From JBDRLU01 sp043812795 (lineage in GTDB: Bacteria; Chloroflexota; Dehalococcoidia; Dehalococcoidales; UBA2162), in contig JBDRLU010000062.1 in NCBI GenBank assembly GCA_043812795.1, positions 1 through 36,125 on the forward strand: a stretch of 36,125 nt of DNA, in the 5' to 3' direction. The stretch's first letter is position 1. Every line of letters begins with the position of its first letter. A program made the position numbers and the translations under genes. The notes beneath the pieces are model-generated. The model searched no databases and was not told the origin of the DNA. It was given only the letters and a program-made list of their open reading frames with translations. Shown piece by piece: positions 14,621 through 22,090 of this stretch.

Positions 14621-14672
14621 AATTCCTCCTTTCCCATTGGCGGTCTCCCAAGGTCGCAAGATTACCCTCGTA

Positions 14673-14681
14673 ATTATAGCA
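14673..14681 (-). promoter_or_regulatory. Extended -10 promoter for the ACT-protein operon
   Basis: TGCTATAAT on the minus strand is a TGn-extended -10 with a perfect hexamer, ~50 nt before the ACT gene start. No good -35 accompanies it, which extended -10 promoters tolerate. Confidence 0.6.
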
Positions 14682-14693
14682 TTTTTGACCCGT

Positions 14694-14722
14694 TTGACAT
14701 CGTACCTTGCCGTCATTAAGAT
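14694..14722 (+). promoter_or_regulatory. Predicted promoter for the tautomerase operon
   Basis: Consensus TTGACA (14694-14699), 17 nt and TAAGAT (14717-14722), about 48 bp before the ATG at 14770. It is divergent from and nearly overlaps the ACT-protein promoter, so the two may share control. Confidence 0.75.
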
Positions 14723-14769
14723 AAGCACTCATTAAGGTTCTTGAATGAATGAGATAGCAGGAGGGTACT

Positions 14770-14952
14770 ATGCCGGTCGTTATCGTGGAAATGTGGGAAG
14801 GCCGTACCGTGGCCCAGAAAAAACAGCTCGCCAGTGGCATTACTTCGGTAATGATGGACATGGGTATTGCCGCCGACCAGGTACACATTATTATCAAAGA
14901 CAATCCCAAGCACAACTGGGCTAGCGCCGGTAAGTTAGCTTCTGAAGCGTAA
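14770..14952 (+). CDS. 4-oxalocrotonate tautomerase-like protein
   Basis: Sixty residues with Pro directly after Met, so Pro-1 becomes the catalytic base after Met removal. Arg-11 of the classic enzyme is present (EGRT). By alignment with the Pseudomonas enzyme as I recall it, Arg-39 is replaced by His (QVHIII) and Phe-50 by Trp (KHNW), so substrate preference may differ. Members isomerise 2-hydroxymuconate-type dienols as hexamers. An AGGAGGG site precedes the ATG. The following membrane-anchored gene may be in the same operon. Its promoter faces the ACT-protein promoter. Confidence 0.92.
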   Translation: MPVVIVEMWEGRTVAQKKQLASGITSVMMDMGIAADQVHIIIKDNPKHNWASAGKLASEA

Positions 14953-15037
14953 AGTCTGGCGAATACCGCTTCTCGAAGATTAGACATCGGTTGGGCGGTA
15001 TGTTTTAATGAAACTAGACTGTGCTTGGGAGTGAGTA

Positions 15038-15538
15038 ATGGATTTTAGCGCGATTGCAGAAAGATTACCGCTGCTCATTATCCTGCTGGCGGCGCTGCTC
15101 ATTTATCAATTCGTTTTTCGCAGAAGGCGCACCTCGCCGTCGCAAAAAACTACCCAGGAAATTGTGCTTAACGTACTATCCGACGTGAAATTTAACCTGA
15201 AACTTCTCGATGCTCTCCGGCTACAGCACCCAGCCAAAGAATTGATGACAGCGAACTGGAAGCGGGACAAGAGCAGACTCCAGTTTCTTCCTCAACCGTT
15301 ACAGGATGCTCTTAACGAAGCCTTTGCACTGGCCGATGATTTTAACCGCCAGTTAACCGCCGGACAATCTTGGTCGGGCCAGACGGCTGGAATTGACCAG
15401 AAAAAGTTGAAAGAGAAGCTCTTGGAGAGCGAAAAAGGTCTTGAAGAATGGCTGCTGGCTAAGGTTAAGCCCAAAGGGCCGCCTCCAATAGATTATCCTA
15501 CCCTGTCGGAAAGTCTGTTCGGGGGAAGAAAGCGTTAG
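15038..15538 (+). CDS. Membrane-anchored hypothetical protein
   Basis: A 166-aa protein with one N-terminal membrane segment (residues ~10-28, LPLLIILLAALLIYQFVF) followed by RRRR, which places the rest in the cytoplasm. The remainder is helical and charged, with no motif I recognise. A GGGAGTGAG Shine-Dalgarno precedes the ATG. It lies 85 bp after the tautomerase and may be co-transcribed. Confidence 0.75.
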   Translation: MDFSAIAERLPLLIILLAALLIYQFVFRRRRTSPSQKTTQEIVLNVLSDVKFNLKLLDALRLQHPAKELMTANWKRDKSRLQFLPQPLQDALNEAFALADDFNRQLTAGQSWSGQTAGIDQKKLKEKLLESEKGLEEWLLAKVKPKGPPPIDYPTLSESLFGGRKR

Positions 15539-15561
15539 TCATCTGGAAAAACAGCGTGGTC

Positions 15562-16221
15562 TTAACCAGTCGATACCGGTAAGTCCCGTTCTTTTTGATA
15601 ATAAGCCTGCTTCAATTGCCGGAACTTGGTCTGGAAAGTGGCGGAGCTAATCTTCTCTGTGGTCATCACCAGAGCGTCTTCCCGATTATCGGTATAGTAG
15701 CCCCGGCGCACTCCGGTCTGGTTGAAGCCGTATTTGGTGTAGAGGTCCTGGGCGCCGGTATTGGAAATGCGGACTTCGAGAGTAACTTCCCTGGCTTCGA
15801 GTTCGAGGGCAAGGTCGATGGCGGACATAAGCAAAAGCTCGCCGATTCCCTGCCGGCGATATTTTTCCCGGACTGCAATCGTGGTGATATGGGCTTCGTC
15901 AACCATAATCCAGAAGCCGACCATGCCGACGATATAGTGCAGGCCGGGTGGAGACAGTTTATCTTCGTGGGAATGGTTGCTGCCAAATAGCGCCCTCAGA
16001 CCAGCCCCTAATCTGGCCAGTCCCTTTGGTGCCGGAGGAGGTGGTACTACGGTCACCTCGATGGGTTTCTCTCCGTCACAGGCGACCAGGTAATGGCCTA
16101 CCTGATTACGAAGCTCACGCTGGTAGTTGGGTGAGGGCCACTGGGTCGGAAAGGCTTCCCGTTCGATATCATTGACCTGAGCGATATCGGACTCGCTCAT
16201 CGGCCGGACGTAATAGCGCAA
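15562..16221 (-). CDS. rimI: GNAT acetyltransferase, RimI-like, with an insertion
   Basis: Likely N-alpha-acetyltransferase of the RimI type, which acetylates ribosomal protein S18. The N-terminus (YYVRPMSESDIAQVNDIEREAF) fits RimI; the acetyl-CoA loop RRQGIG follows VREKY, and the C-terminal SNTGAQDLYTKYGFNQTGVRRGYY motif is typical. At 219 aa it is longer than usual (~150) because of a Pro-rich, basic insert of about 35-40 residues (roughly 53-90, with PPPPAPKG) before VGMVGFWIM. The start looks like TTG at 16221 with AAGGAG 4 nt upstream. Substrate assignment is by family; it could be another N-acetyltransferase. Confidence 0.8.
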   Translation of the reverse strand: MRYYVRPMSESDIAQVNDIEREAFPTQWPSPNYQRELRNQVGHYLVACDGEKPIEVTVVPPPPAPKGLARLGAGLRALFGSNHSHEDKLSPPGLHYIVGMVGFWIMVDEAHITTIAVREKYRRQGIGELLLMSAIDLALELEAREVTLEVRISNTGAQDLYTKYGFNQTGVRRGYYTDNREDALVMTTEKISSATFQTKFRQLKQAYYQKERDLPVSTG

Positions 16222-16242
16222 TTGTCTCCTTCTTGAAATCTA

Positions 16243-16251
16243 ATTGTAGCA
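16243..16251 (-). promoter_or_regulatory. Possible extended -10 for rimI
   Basis: TGCTACAAT on the minus strand, ~22 nt before the start, resembles an extended -10. No -35 is clear. Confidence 0.4.
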
Positions 16252-16340
16252 TATCTTTCGCTATCTTTTTACTGTTTGCTTCGTTATACTATATGGACAA
16301 GGTGAGCCAGGCAAAATAGCCTTGGTTCAAAGAGGTAAAA

Positions 16341-16898
16341 GTGCAAGAAGAAGAAAGCCTTGTCCAACAAGCCAAAAATGGGGACCAAGAGGCTTTTACC
16401 CGGCTATACGAAGAGTACTTCGATAAGATTTATCGCTACATCGCTTTGCGGATAAGCGATAGGGTAGAGGCGGAAGATATGACGCAACAGGTCTTTCTTA
16501 ACGCTCTCAAGGCAATCGGTTCTTACAAGCTGAGGGGTGTCTCCTTCTCGGCCTGGCTTTACCGCATCGCTCACAATCAGGTGGTCGATTATTTGAGAAA
16601 GAAAAGCCGGAGTACCGGGTCGGTGCCTATCGATACGGTTGAGGTAAGAGACGATGCCATCAGCCCGGAGCGAAGTGCAGAGCGTAACGTTGATATCAAG
16701 CGGCTTCTATCGGCCACGAAACAGTTAACCGAGGCGCAGCGGGAAGTTATTTCCCTGCGTTTCACCAGTGGTCTGTCTGTGGGTGAAGTTGCCCGGACCG
16801 TGGGCCGGAGCGAAGGTGCGGTCAAAGCTTTACAGCACAGCGCTATCGTGGCTCTACGCAAGATATTAGTGGTGGAAGAAAATGAAACAGTCCAGTGA
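16341..16898 (+). CDS. ECF-type RNA polymerase sigma factor
   Basis: The 185-aa protein has sigma region 2 (residues ~10-80, DKIYRYIALRISDRVEAEDMTQQVFLNAL and FSAWLYRIAHNQVVDYLR) and region 4 (~125-180, LTEAQREVISLRFTSGLSVGEVARTVGRSEGAVKALQHSA), with no region 1 or 3, so it is an ECF factor. Start GTG at 16341 has AGAGGT upstream. A TATACT is at 16285-16290, and a small stem-loop (16304-16328) lies in the leader, just before the ribosome site. The next gene overlaps by 17 bp and encodes a membrane protein, probably its anti-sigma factor. Confidence 0.93.
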   Translation: MQEEESLVQQAKNGDQEAFTRLYEEYFDKIYRYIALRISDRVEAEDMTQQVFLNALKAIGSYKLRGVSFSAWLYRIAHNQVVDYLRKKSRSTGSVPIDTVEVRDDAISPERSAERNVDIKRLLSATKQLTEAQREVISLRFTSGLSVGEVARTVGRSEGAVKALQHSAIVALRKILVVEENETVQ

Positions 16899-17736
16899 AT
16901 TTGATGATATTTTAAACGAATGTCTTGAACGGATGCTGGTTAACGGCGAAACGTTGGAGCAATGTCTTAGTCGCTTCCCTGAGCAGTCGGATAATTTGCG
17001 GCCATTACTCGAGACGGCACTGGCGGTACAGGGGGCCTCCGCTCTCCAGCCTCGCGCCGAGTTCAGAGAAAGGGCACGGTACCAGCTGCATTCGATACTG
17101 GCGGAACGGGAGCGCCAGCGAAGCCGTCGCTTTAGCTGGCAGCCGCGCTGGGCAACGGCGATTGCTATCGGCCTTGTGCTTCTGCTGGTGAGCAGCACCG
17201 GGGTTGCGGCCAATAGCAGTATGCCCGACCAGCTGCTTTATCCGGTGAAGCTGGCGACAGAACAGGTGCGGCTAACGTTCACTTTCAGCGCTTTAGGTAA
17301 GGCTGAGCTTTATGCCCGCTTCTCCGATAGAAGGGTAACTGAAATAATCCACATGGCTCGTGAAGGTAAAGTAGAACAAATTGAGCGCACGGCCCAACGT
17401 CTTGATGCTTGTTTGGCCAGAATGGCCAGTCTGGCCTCGGTTCAGATGCCTTTGGCTACTGCTCAGGTCCCGAGTGTCGAAACAGCCCCGGAACCGGCTC
17501 CATCATTAACGGCGCCGTCGCCAAATGGAAGGATGAAAGATGGCGGTATGTCCGCTATGCCAGACGGTCAGCGGGCAAGATTCAGGACAATGATGGGGCA
17601 GGCCCTCATGGATGAGCCGGCCCGTCTCCGTGCTTTACTGCAAACAGTACCGCCGTCAGCCATACCAGCACTATTACGGGCCATCGCCATTTCCGAGGCG
17701 GGTTATCAGCAAGTCCTCGAGTCTTTAGGCCAGTAA
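16882..17736 (+). CDS. DUF5667 membrane protein, probable anti-sigma factor
   Basis: A 284-aa protein whose N-terminus (ILNECLERMLVNGETLEQC, LSRFPEQSDNLRPLLETAL) resembles cytosolic anti-sigma heads in Chloroflexi. One membrane segment lies at about residues 92-112 (WATAIAIGLVLLLVSSTGVAA), followed by the DUF5667 region (SMPDQLLYPVKLATEQVRLTFTFS, then helical KAELYARFSDRRVTEI). The external C-terminal part is Pro- and Ala-rich then helical, suitable for sensing. The 17-bp overlap with the sigma gene supports a sigma/anti-sigma pair. The anti-sigma role is inferred from arrangement. Confidence 0.85.
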   Translation: MKQSSEFDDILNECLERMLVNGETLEQCLSRFPEQSDNLRPLLETALAVQGASALQPRAEFRERARYQLHSILAERERQRSRRFSWQPRWATAIAIGLVLLLVSSTGVAANSSMPDQLLYPVKLATEQVRLTFTFSALGKAELYARFSDRRVTEIIHMAREGKVEQIERTAQRLDACLARMASLASVQMPLATAQVPSVETAPEPAPSLTAPSPNGRMKDGGMSAMPDGQRARFRTMMGQALMDEPARLRALLQTVPPSAIPALLRAIAISEAGYQQVLESLGQ

Positions 17737-17842
17737 GGTCATCTGTTGTCCCTTCTATCATGTTTTCTATTTCAACCTAACCATTTGTCCTTTTTTTCGT
17801 TATTAATTTAATAGAAAGAGGTTTTTGAAGGAGGTGAAGAGC

Positions 17843-18604
17843 ATGAACTGGAAGAATTGGTTATTGCCAGTCAGCATAGCCCTGCTCTTAGTTGCGGTAG
17901 TGCTGGTTGGATGTACTTCAGCCAGCCCCAAAGTCCTGGGAGAAATCAAAGGCGTCAACTTCAGCAGCCAGCAGGAAGGAATATGGGTCACCGGAGAAGG
18001 TAAGGTGACCGTGGTTCCAGATGTGGCTAACCTGCAACTCGGTATCGAGACCCAGGCCGCCAGCGTAGCTCAGGCACAGGATGATGCGGCGGCGGCAATG
18101 AATAAAGTGATGGCCGCTCTGACCGAGCAGGGAGTAGCCAGGAAAGATATTCGGACTCAGTACTTCAGTATCCAGAAAGTGACCAGGTGGGATGATAAGA
18201 ACCAGCAAGAAGTAGTGATCGGCTATCGAGTTACCAATACTGTGATGGCTAAAATAAGAGACGTCAGCAAGGCTGGTTTAATCATCGATGCGGTGGCTGT
18301 GGCTGGAGGCGACCTCACCCGGGTCAACAGCATTAGTTTCTCGGTAGATGACCCGTCGAACTACTACGAAGAAGCACGGCAGAAAGCCATGGATGATGCC
18401 AAGACGAAAGCAACTCAACTAGCCAGGCTGGCCAGCGTTACCCTCGGTAAACCGACCTACATCTCAGAGAACCTTCAGTCGCCGCCCATAATCTACCCAG
18501 CGCGCGGACTGGAGCTAGCGGCACCAGCGGCTGATACACCGATAAGCCCTGGTGAAACAGATGTTACCCTGAACGTACAGGTCGTTTATGCCATTGTGCA
18601 ATAA
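17843..18604 (+). CDS. SIMPL domain lipoprotein
   Basis: A 253-aa secreted protein. The N-terminus is a lipoprotein signal peptide with lipobox LVGC (after WLLPVSIALLLVAVVL); the ATG at 17843 is chosen because AAGGAGGTG precedes it, in place of a TTG further up. Residues ~50-250 match the SIMPL domain (WVTGEGKVTVVPDVANLQLGIE, QAQDDAAAAMNKVMAAL and YRVTNTVMAKIRD). SIMPL proteins (BP26/OMP28 family) form outer or surface assemblies of uncertain function. It lies between the anti-sigma candidate and another secreted protein, so it is a likely target of the ECF factor. Confidence 0.92.
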   Translation: MNWKNWLLPVSIALLLVAVVLVGCTSASPKVLGEIKGVNFSSQQEGIWVTGEGKVTVVPDVANLQLGIETQAASVAQAQDDAAAAMNKVMAALTEQGVARKDIRTQYFSIQKVTRWDDKNQQEVVIGYRVTNTVMAKIRDVSKAGLIIDAVAVAGGDLTRVNSISFSVDDPSNYYEEARQKAMDDAKTKATQLARLASVTLGKPTYISENLQSPPIIYPARGLELAAPAADTPISPGETDVTLNVQVVYAIVQ

Positions 18605-18623
18605 ATAACTGGAGGGAAAGGCA

Positions 18624-19313
18624 ATGTCGAAAAAGTTAAAAATTCTAGTCGGGGTCCTGGCGGCGGTTCTTCTGCTGGCTGGTGGTACGGTGGCTGTTAT
18701 GGCTCAGGATGAGCCAACAACACCGCCGGCTGTAGTGGCTGGTGCCAACACCACTCTGACGGAAGTCGCCGGAATTCTGGGTATCTCTGAGACGCAGCTA
18801 ACTGACGCTATCAAGCAAGCCCGGCAAGAGGTAAGGGACGAAAATATCACCACGGCCCTCGAGAATGCGGTGGCCAACGGCAGTTTGACTCAGGCACAGG
18901 CTGATGAGATTTCAACGTGGTGGTCGCAACGTCCCGAGGCTTTAAATTCAGGCTCGATGCCGTTCGGTTTCGGCCCCATGGGTAGAGCCGGTCGGCAAAT
19001 GGGTGGGCTGAGGTTACAGGCCGGCTCCCAGGAGCTTCTGGCGAAGGTAGCCACGATTCTGAATATCTCTGAGGAAGAGCTGACCAATGCCTTCAAGCAA
19101 GCCCGACAGGAAATTAGCGATGCTCGGCTGAGTGCCATGCTTGATAAAGCCGTGACTAACGGCCGTTTGACACAGGACCAGGCCGACCAGTTTGAGGGAT
19201 GGTGGGCCGAGTGCCCGTCCGACCTCGGTGCTGGTCCGTTCGCTCATCGTTTTGAAAGTCGTTTCGCGGGCCGGCACATGCTGGGTGGCATGCAGGGAAT
19301 GATGTTCCGCTAA
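18624..19313 (+). CDS. Secreted protein with two DUF2680-like repeats
   Basis: A 229-aa protein with a Sec signal peptide (residues 1-27, cleavage near VMA|QD). It contains two internal repeats of about 55 residues: one with LGISETQLTDAIKQARQEV and a second with LNISEEELTNAFKQARQEI, each continuing into GSLTQAQADEI.TWW- or GRLTQDQADQFEGWW-type text. This resembles DUF2680-like secreted proteins. Between and after the repeats lie Gly/Met/Phe-rich low-complexity stretches (SMPFGFGPMGRAGRQMG, LGGMQGMMFR). The function is unknown. It begins 19 bp after the SIMPL gene, with GGAGGG upstream, and ends with a terminator, closing the ECF operon. Confidence 0.85.
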   Translation: MSKKLKILVGVLAAVLLLAGGTVAVMAQDEPTTPPAVVAGANTTLTEVAGILGISETQLTDAIKQARQEVRDENITTALENAVANGSLTQAQADEISTWWSQRPEALNSGSMPFGFGPMGRAGRQMGGLRLQAGSQELLAKVATILNISEEELTNAFKQARQEISDARLSAMLDKAVTNGRLTQDQADQFEGWWAECPSDLGAGPFAHRFESRFAGRHMLGGMQGMMFR

Positions 19314-19341
19314 TCTGACTTACAAAAGAGGTATGAAAAAG

Positions 19342-19364
19342 GGGGGAAGCCTTAGGCTTCCCCC
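19342..19364 (+). terminator. Transcription terminator of the ECF operon
   Basis: GGGGGAAGCC (19342-19351) pairs with GGCTTCCCCC (19355-19364) around a 3-nt loop, followed by a broken T-rich stretch to about 19378. On the minus strand it is followed by a run of A's/T's, so it may work both ways. Confidence 0.75.
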
Positions 19365-19499
19365 TGCCTTTATTGTTTCGGTCTCTAATTTTTAATACCC
19401 TATCCCCCTAATCCCGTCAGGGAGAGCCTTTCAGAGTGAACTTCTTTCCCTATGATGAGGCAAGTGCAAGATTTAGGTTAAACACCATCCATCTTAGCG

Positions 19500-19967
19500 C
19501 TATTGCCAGATATAGAACTTGTTTCGGTGTTTAGCCCAACCTTCTAATCCCAACTCTTTAATCTTTCGTAGGTTCTTCTTGGGTGTATCACTATGAAACG
19601 GTTTCAAGGATTCAAACTCATTACAGTCTTCAAACTCAACACACTGCCAGCAACCTTCAAATCTTTTCTTTTTGCAACAATCGACAATTCTGCAGGAGAA
19701 GGTTGGACACCCCCCTATAACTCGACAGGGCTCTTTGCATTGTAACTTTATAATAGCATCTAAAACTCCAAGAAACTCTCCGTATTGTTTCAATTGCTTT
19801 TCTGCATTAAGCGAACTGCTTTTTACCTCTGCGTATTTTGCAAACTCCGTTCTTTGAAGCTCGTCTCTTAAATTTCTGGCTAAATCAGTTGCCTTGCTCT
19901 TGTAACGAATGCAATCACCACAATATAGACCACAGTAGGCAGTCAAATTTATATCTTGTTTACTCAT
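19500..19967 (-). CDS. DUF3795 domain-containing cysteine-rich protein
   Basis: A 155-aa protein beginning with AYCGLYCGDCIRY (C12, C16, C19) and having a second Cys cluster around CKEPC, GGCPTFSCRIVDCCKKK and CWQC. This is the DUF3795 pattern; the Cys may bind metal. The function is unknown. It is AT-rich compared with ruvB, begins only 14 bp after the ruvB stop and has no clear Shine-Dalgarno, so it may be a later insertion read through from ruvB. Confidence 0.85.
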   Translation of the reverse strand: MSKQDINLTAYCGLYCGDCIRYKSKATDLARNLRDELQRTEFAKYAEVKSSSLNAEKQLKQYGEFLGVLDAIIKLQCKEPCRVIGGCPTFSCRIVDCCKKKRFEGCWQCVEFEDCNEFESLKPFHSDTPKKNLRKIKELGLEGWAKHRNKFYIWQ

Positions 19968-19981
19968 TGGATTGCTCTACA

Positions 19982-21013
19982 CTATTGCTGCCACAAACCA
20001 GGCTGCGGCGGTTTGTCTTTGTTATAAGGAATACCAAGATGCTGGTAGGCGAGGCGGGTAGCGACGCGTCCGCGTGGCGTACGTTCCAGAAAGCCGAGTT
20101 GCAGCAAATAAGGCTCATAGACGTCCATGATGGTATCAGCTTCTTCACTGATAGAAGCGGCGATGGTCTCTAAACCGACCGGCCCGCCGTTGAACTTCTC
20201 AATAATGGTACGTATTACTTTATGGTCGACTTCATCCAGCCCGAGCGGGTCGACTTCGAGTGTCGCCAAGGCTTCGATAGATACTTCTTTCGTGACGATT
20301 CCGTCGGCTTTTACCTGGGCAAAGTCTCTGACCCGTTTGAGCAGGCGGTTGGCGACACGGGGGGTGCCACGGGCGCGGCGGGCAATCTCTTCAAGACCAC
20401 CGGCTTCAGCTTTCACTTCCAGAATGCTGGCGGAACGTTTGAGGATGGTCTCGATGGATGCCTGGTCGTAGAAATCGAGGCGGTAAACCGCCCCGAACCG
20501 GTCGCGGAGCGGCGGGCTGAGTAAAGCAAAACGGGTGGTGGCACCTACCAGGGTAAAGGCGGGTAGCTTAAGCCGCAGGCTTTTTGCTCCAGGGCCCTTG
20601 CCGATAACGAGGTCCAGAGCGTAATCTTCCATGGCCGGATAGAGAACTTCTTCCACCGCCCGGTTGAGACGGTGGATTTCATCGATGAAGAGGATGTCCT
20701 GGCTGTGGAGGTTGGTCAGGACAGCCGCCAAGTCACCGCTGCGTTCGATGGCCGGTCCGGATGTAATCCTGAGACTGACCTGCATTTCGGCGGCCAGGAT
20801 ATAGGCCAGCGTGGTCTTACCCAGGCCGGGCGGGCCGTAAAGCAGAACATGGTCTAATGGTTCTCCCCTGCCTTTGGCGGCGGCAATAGCTATTTTCAGA
20901 TTTTCCTTGACCTTGCTCTGCCCGATGAAATCGTCGAGGCAACGCGGTCGCAGGCTGACATCGAGCGGAGCGTCTTCCGGGCCGGCTTTGCTGGAGATAA
21001 TGCGCGGACTGAT
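19982..21013 (-). CDS. ruvB: Holliday junction branch migration ATPase RuvB, apparent ATC start
   Basis: RuvB drives branch migration of Holliday junctions with RuvA. Translating the minus strand from ATC (21011-21013) gives a full 343-aa RuvB: a conserved SPRIISSK...LDVSLRPR N-terminus, Walker A YGPPGLGKTT (residues 59-68), Walker B LFIDEIHRLN, sensor LVGATTRFALLSPPLRDRFG, and the C-terminal winged helix (LLQLGFLERTPRGRVATRLAYQHLGI). No ATG, GTG or TTG exists in frame between the upstream stop codon and Met-77, which is inside the ATPase and cannot be the start. AAGGAGG lies 6 nt before the ATC, inside the end of the alcohol dehydrogenase gene. Either AUC is used or one base is a sequencing error for ATG. 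Confidence 0.93.
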   Translation of the reverse strand: MSPRIISSKAGPEDAPLDVSLRPRCLDDFIGQSKVKENLKIAIAAAKGRGEPLDHVLLYGPPGLGKTTLAYILAAEMQVSLRITSGPAIERSGDLAAVLTNLHSQDILFIDEIHRLNRAVEEVLYPAMEDYALDLVIGKGPGAKSLRLKLPAFTLVGATTRFALLSPPLRDRFGAVYRLDFYDQASIETILKRSASILEVKAEAGGLEEIARRARGTPRVANRLLKRVRDFAQVKADGIVTKEVSIEALATLEVDPLGLDEVDHKVIRTIIEKFNGGPVGLETIAASISEEADTIMDVYEPYLLQLGFLERTPRGRVATRLAYQHLGIPYNKDKPPQPGLWQQ

Positions 21014-21024
21014 GTTTTGCCTCC

Positions 21025-22080
21025 TTACTTCTGCGGCTCGATAATTACCTTGATGGAATTTTGTGCTTCGGCCACCAACTGGAAGCCCAGGCCGGTTTCG
21101 GCCAGCCCGAGCCGGTGCGTAATCATATCACGGACCTGTACGCGGTGGGTTCGTATCAGTTCCATGGCCGTAGCGTAGTCTGCCGGACTGCCGGCGTAGG
21201 AAGTGGTCAACGTAATATCATTTCGCCAGAAAAGCTCGTTTATCGAGATGGGAATGTTGATGCCGGGGCCGGTGGGAGCGAAGAAAAGAACGGTGCCGCC
21301 CCGCTCCACCGACTGTAATGCTTGCTGCATGGCAGTGGTAGCGCCGGTACAGACGATGACTAAATCAGCCAGGCGTCCTCCGTTTATCTGACGCAGTTGG
21401 TCGGGCGAATATTCGTTAGCCGGGAAAGTAACTTCCGCCCCAAAACGTTTCGCTGCTTGCAGACGGTAGTCGCTGATATCGGTAGCGATGATGCGGCCGG
21501 CCCCCAGAGCACCGGCGAGGTGCAGCATGAGCAGTCCGGCAATACCGCTGCCGATAACTAACACGCTCTGACCGGGTTGCAGCTGTGTCCGCCTCAGCCC
21601 GCGGAAAACACAGGCCAGTGGTTCGATAAAGGTTGCGTCTTCAAAAGACATTTCATTGGGCAGCCGAAAAACGCCGCGGTCAACGTTAATGGCCGGCAGT
21701 CGCAAGTATTCGGCAAAGCCACCCGGGTCGAAATTGGTGCGGCGTAGCGTATCACAGGCGGTCGGATGCCCGCTTCGGCAATAATGACAGGTATTACAGG
21801 GGACGTGGTGGGCGACGGCGATACGGTCGCCTTCCTTATAGTTTTTAACCTCGTCCCCAACAGTGACAATTTCGCCCGCTACCTCATGGCCGAGGACGAG
21901 AGGCGCCCGGTCGAGGCGGTACCATTCCATGACGTCGCTGCCGCAAATACCGCTAGCTTCGACACGCATGAGCAACTCACCGGGCCCGATCTTAGGGACG
22001 GGTCTTTCCTCGACCCGCACGTCCCGGTTGTTGTACCAGACGGCCACCCGCATTTTCCCGCTCTTTGTCGCTTGAGGCAT
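21025..22080 (-). CDS. Zinc-dependent medium-chain alcohol dehydrogenase
   Basis: A 351-aa medium-chain dehydrogenase. The catalytic zinc motif GICGSD is near residue 43, GHEVAGEI follows, and the structural zinc loop is PCNTCHYCRSGHPTAC. The NAD motif VLVIGSGIAGLLML lies near residue 170. These look closest to sorbitol or threonine dehydrogenase-like enzymes; the substrate is not known. ATG at 22080 has GGAG nearby and is 10 bp after the rmuC stop. Its own stop codon lies next to the ruvB Shine-Dalgarno. Confidence 0.92.
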   Translation of the reverse strand: MPQATKSGKMRVAVWYNNRDVRVEERPVPKIGPGELLMRVEASGICGSDVMEWYRLDRAPLVLGHEVAGEIVTVGDEVKNYKEGDRIAVAHHVPCNTCHYCRSGHPTACDTLRRTNFDPGGFAEYLRLPAINVDRGVFRLPNEMSFEDATFIEPLACVFRGLRRTQLQPGQSVLVIGSGIAGLLMLHLAGALGAGRIIATDISDYRLQAAKRFGAEVTFPANEYSPDQLRQINGGRLADLVIVCTGATTAMQQALQSVERGGTVLFFAPTGPGINIPISINELFWRNDITLTTSYAGSPADYATAMELIRTHRVQVRDMITHRLGLAETGLGFQLVAEAQNSIKVIIEPQK

Positions 22081-22090
22081 ATTGTCTCCG

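Noticed and set aside
14216..14728. Longer ACT protein starting at 14728
   Set aside because: It would cover the promoter, and the ATG at 14620 has a perfect Shine-Dalgarno.
19982..20785. Shorter ruvB start at ATG 20783-20785
   Set aside because: It would remove the conserved N-terminus and Walker A motif; no ribosome site precedes it.
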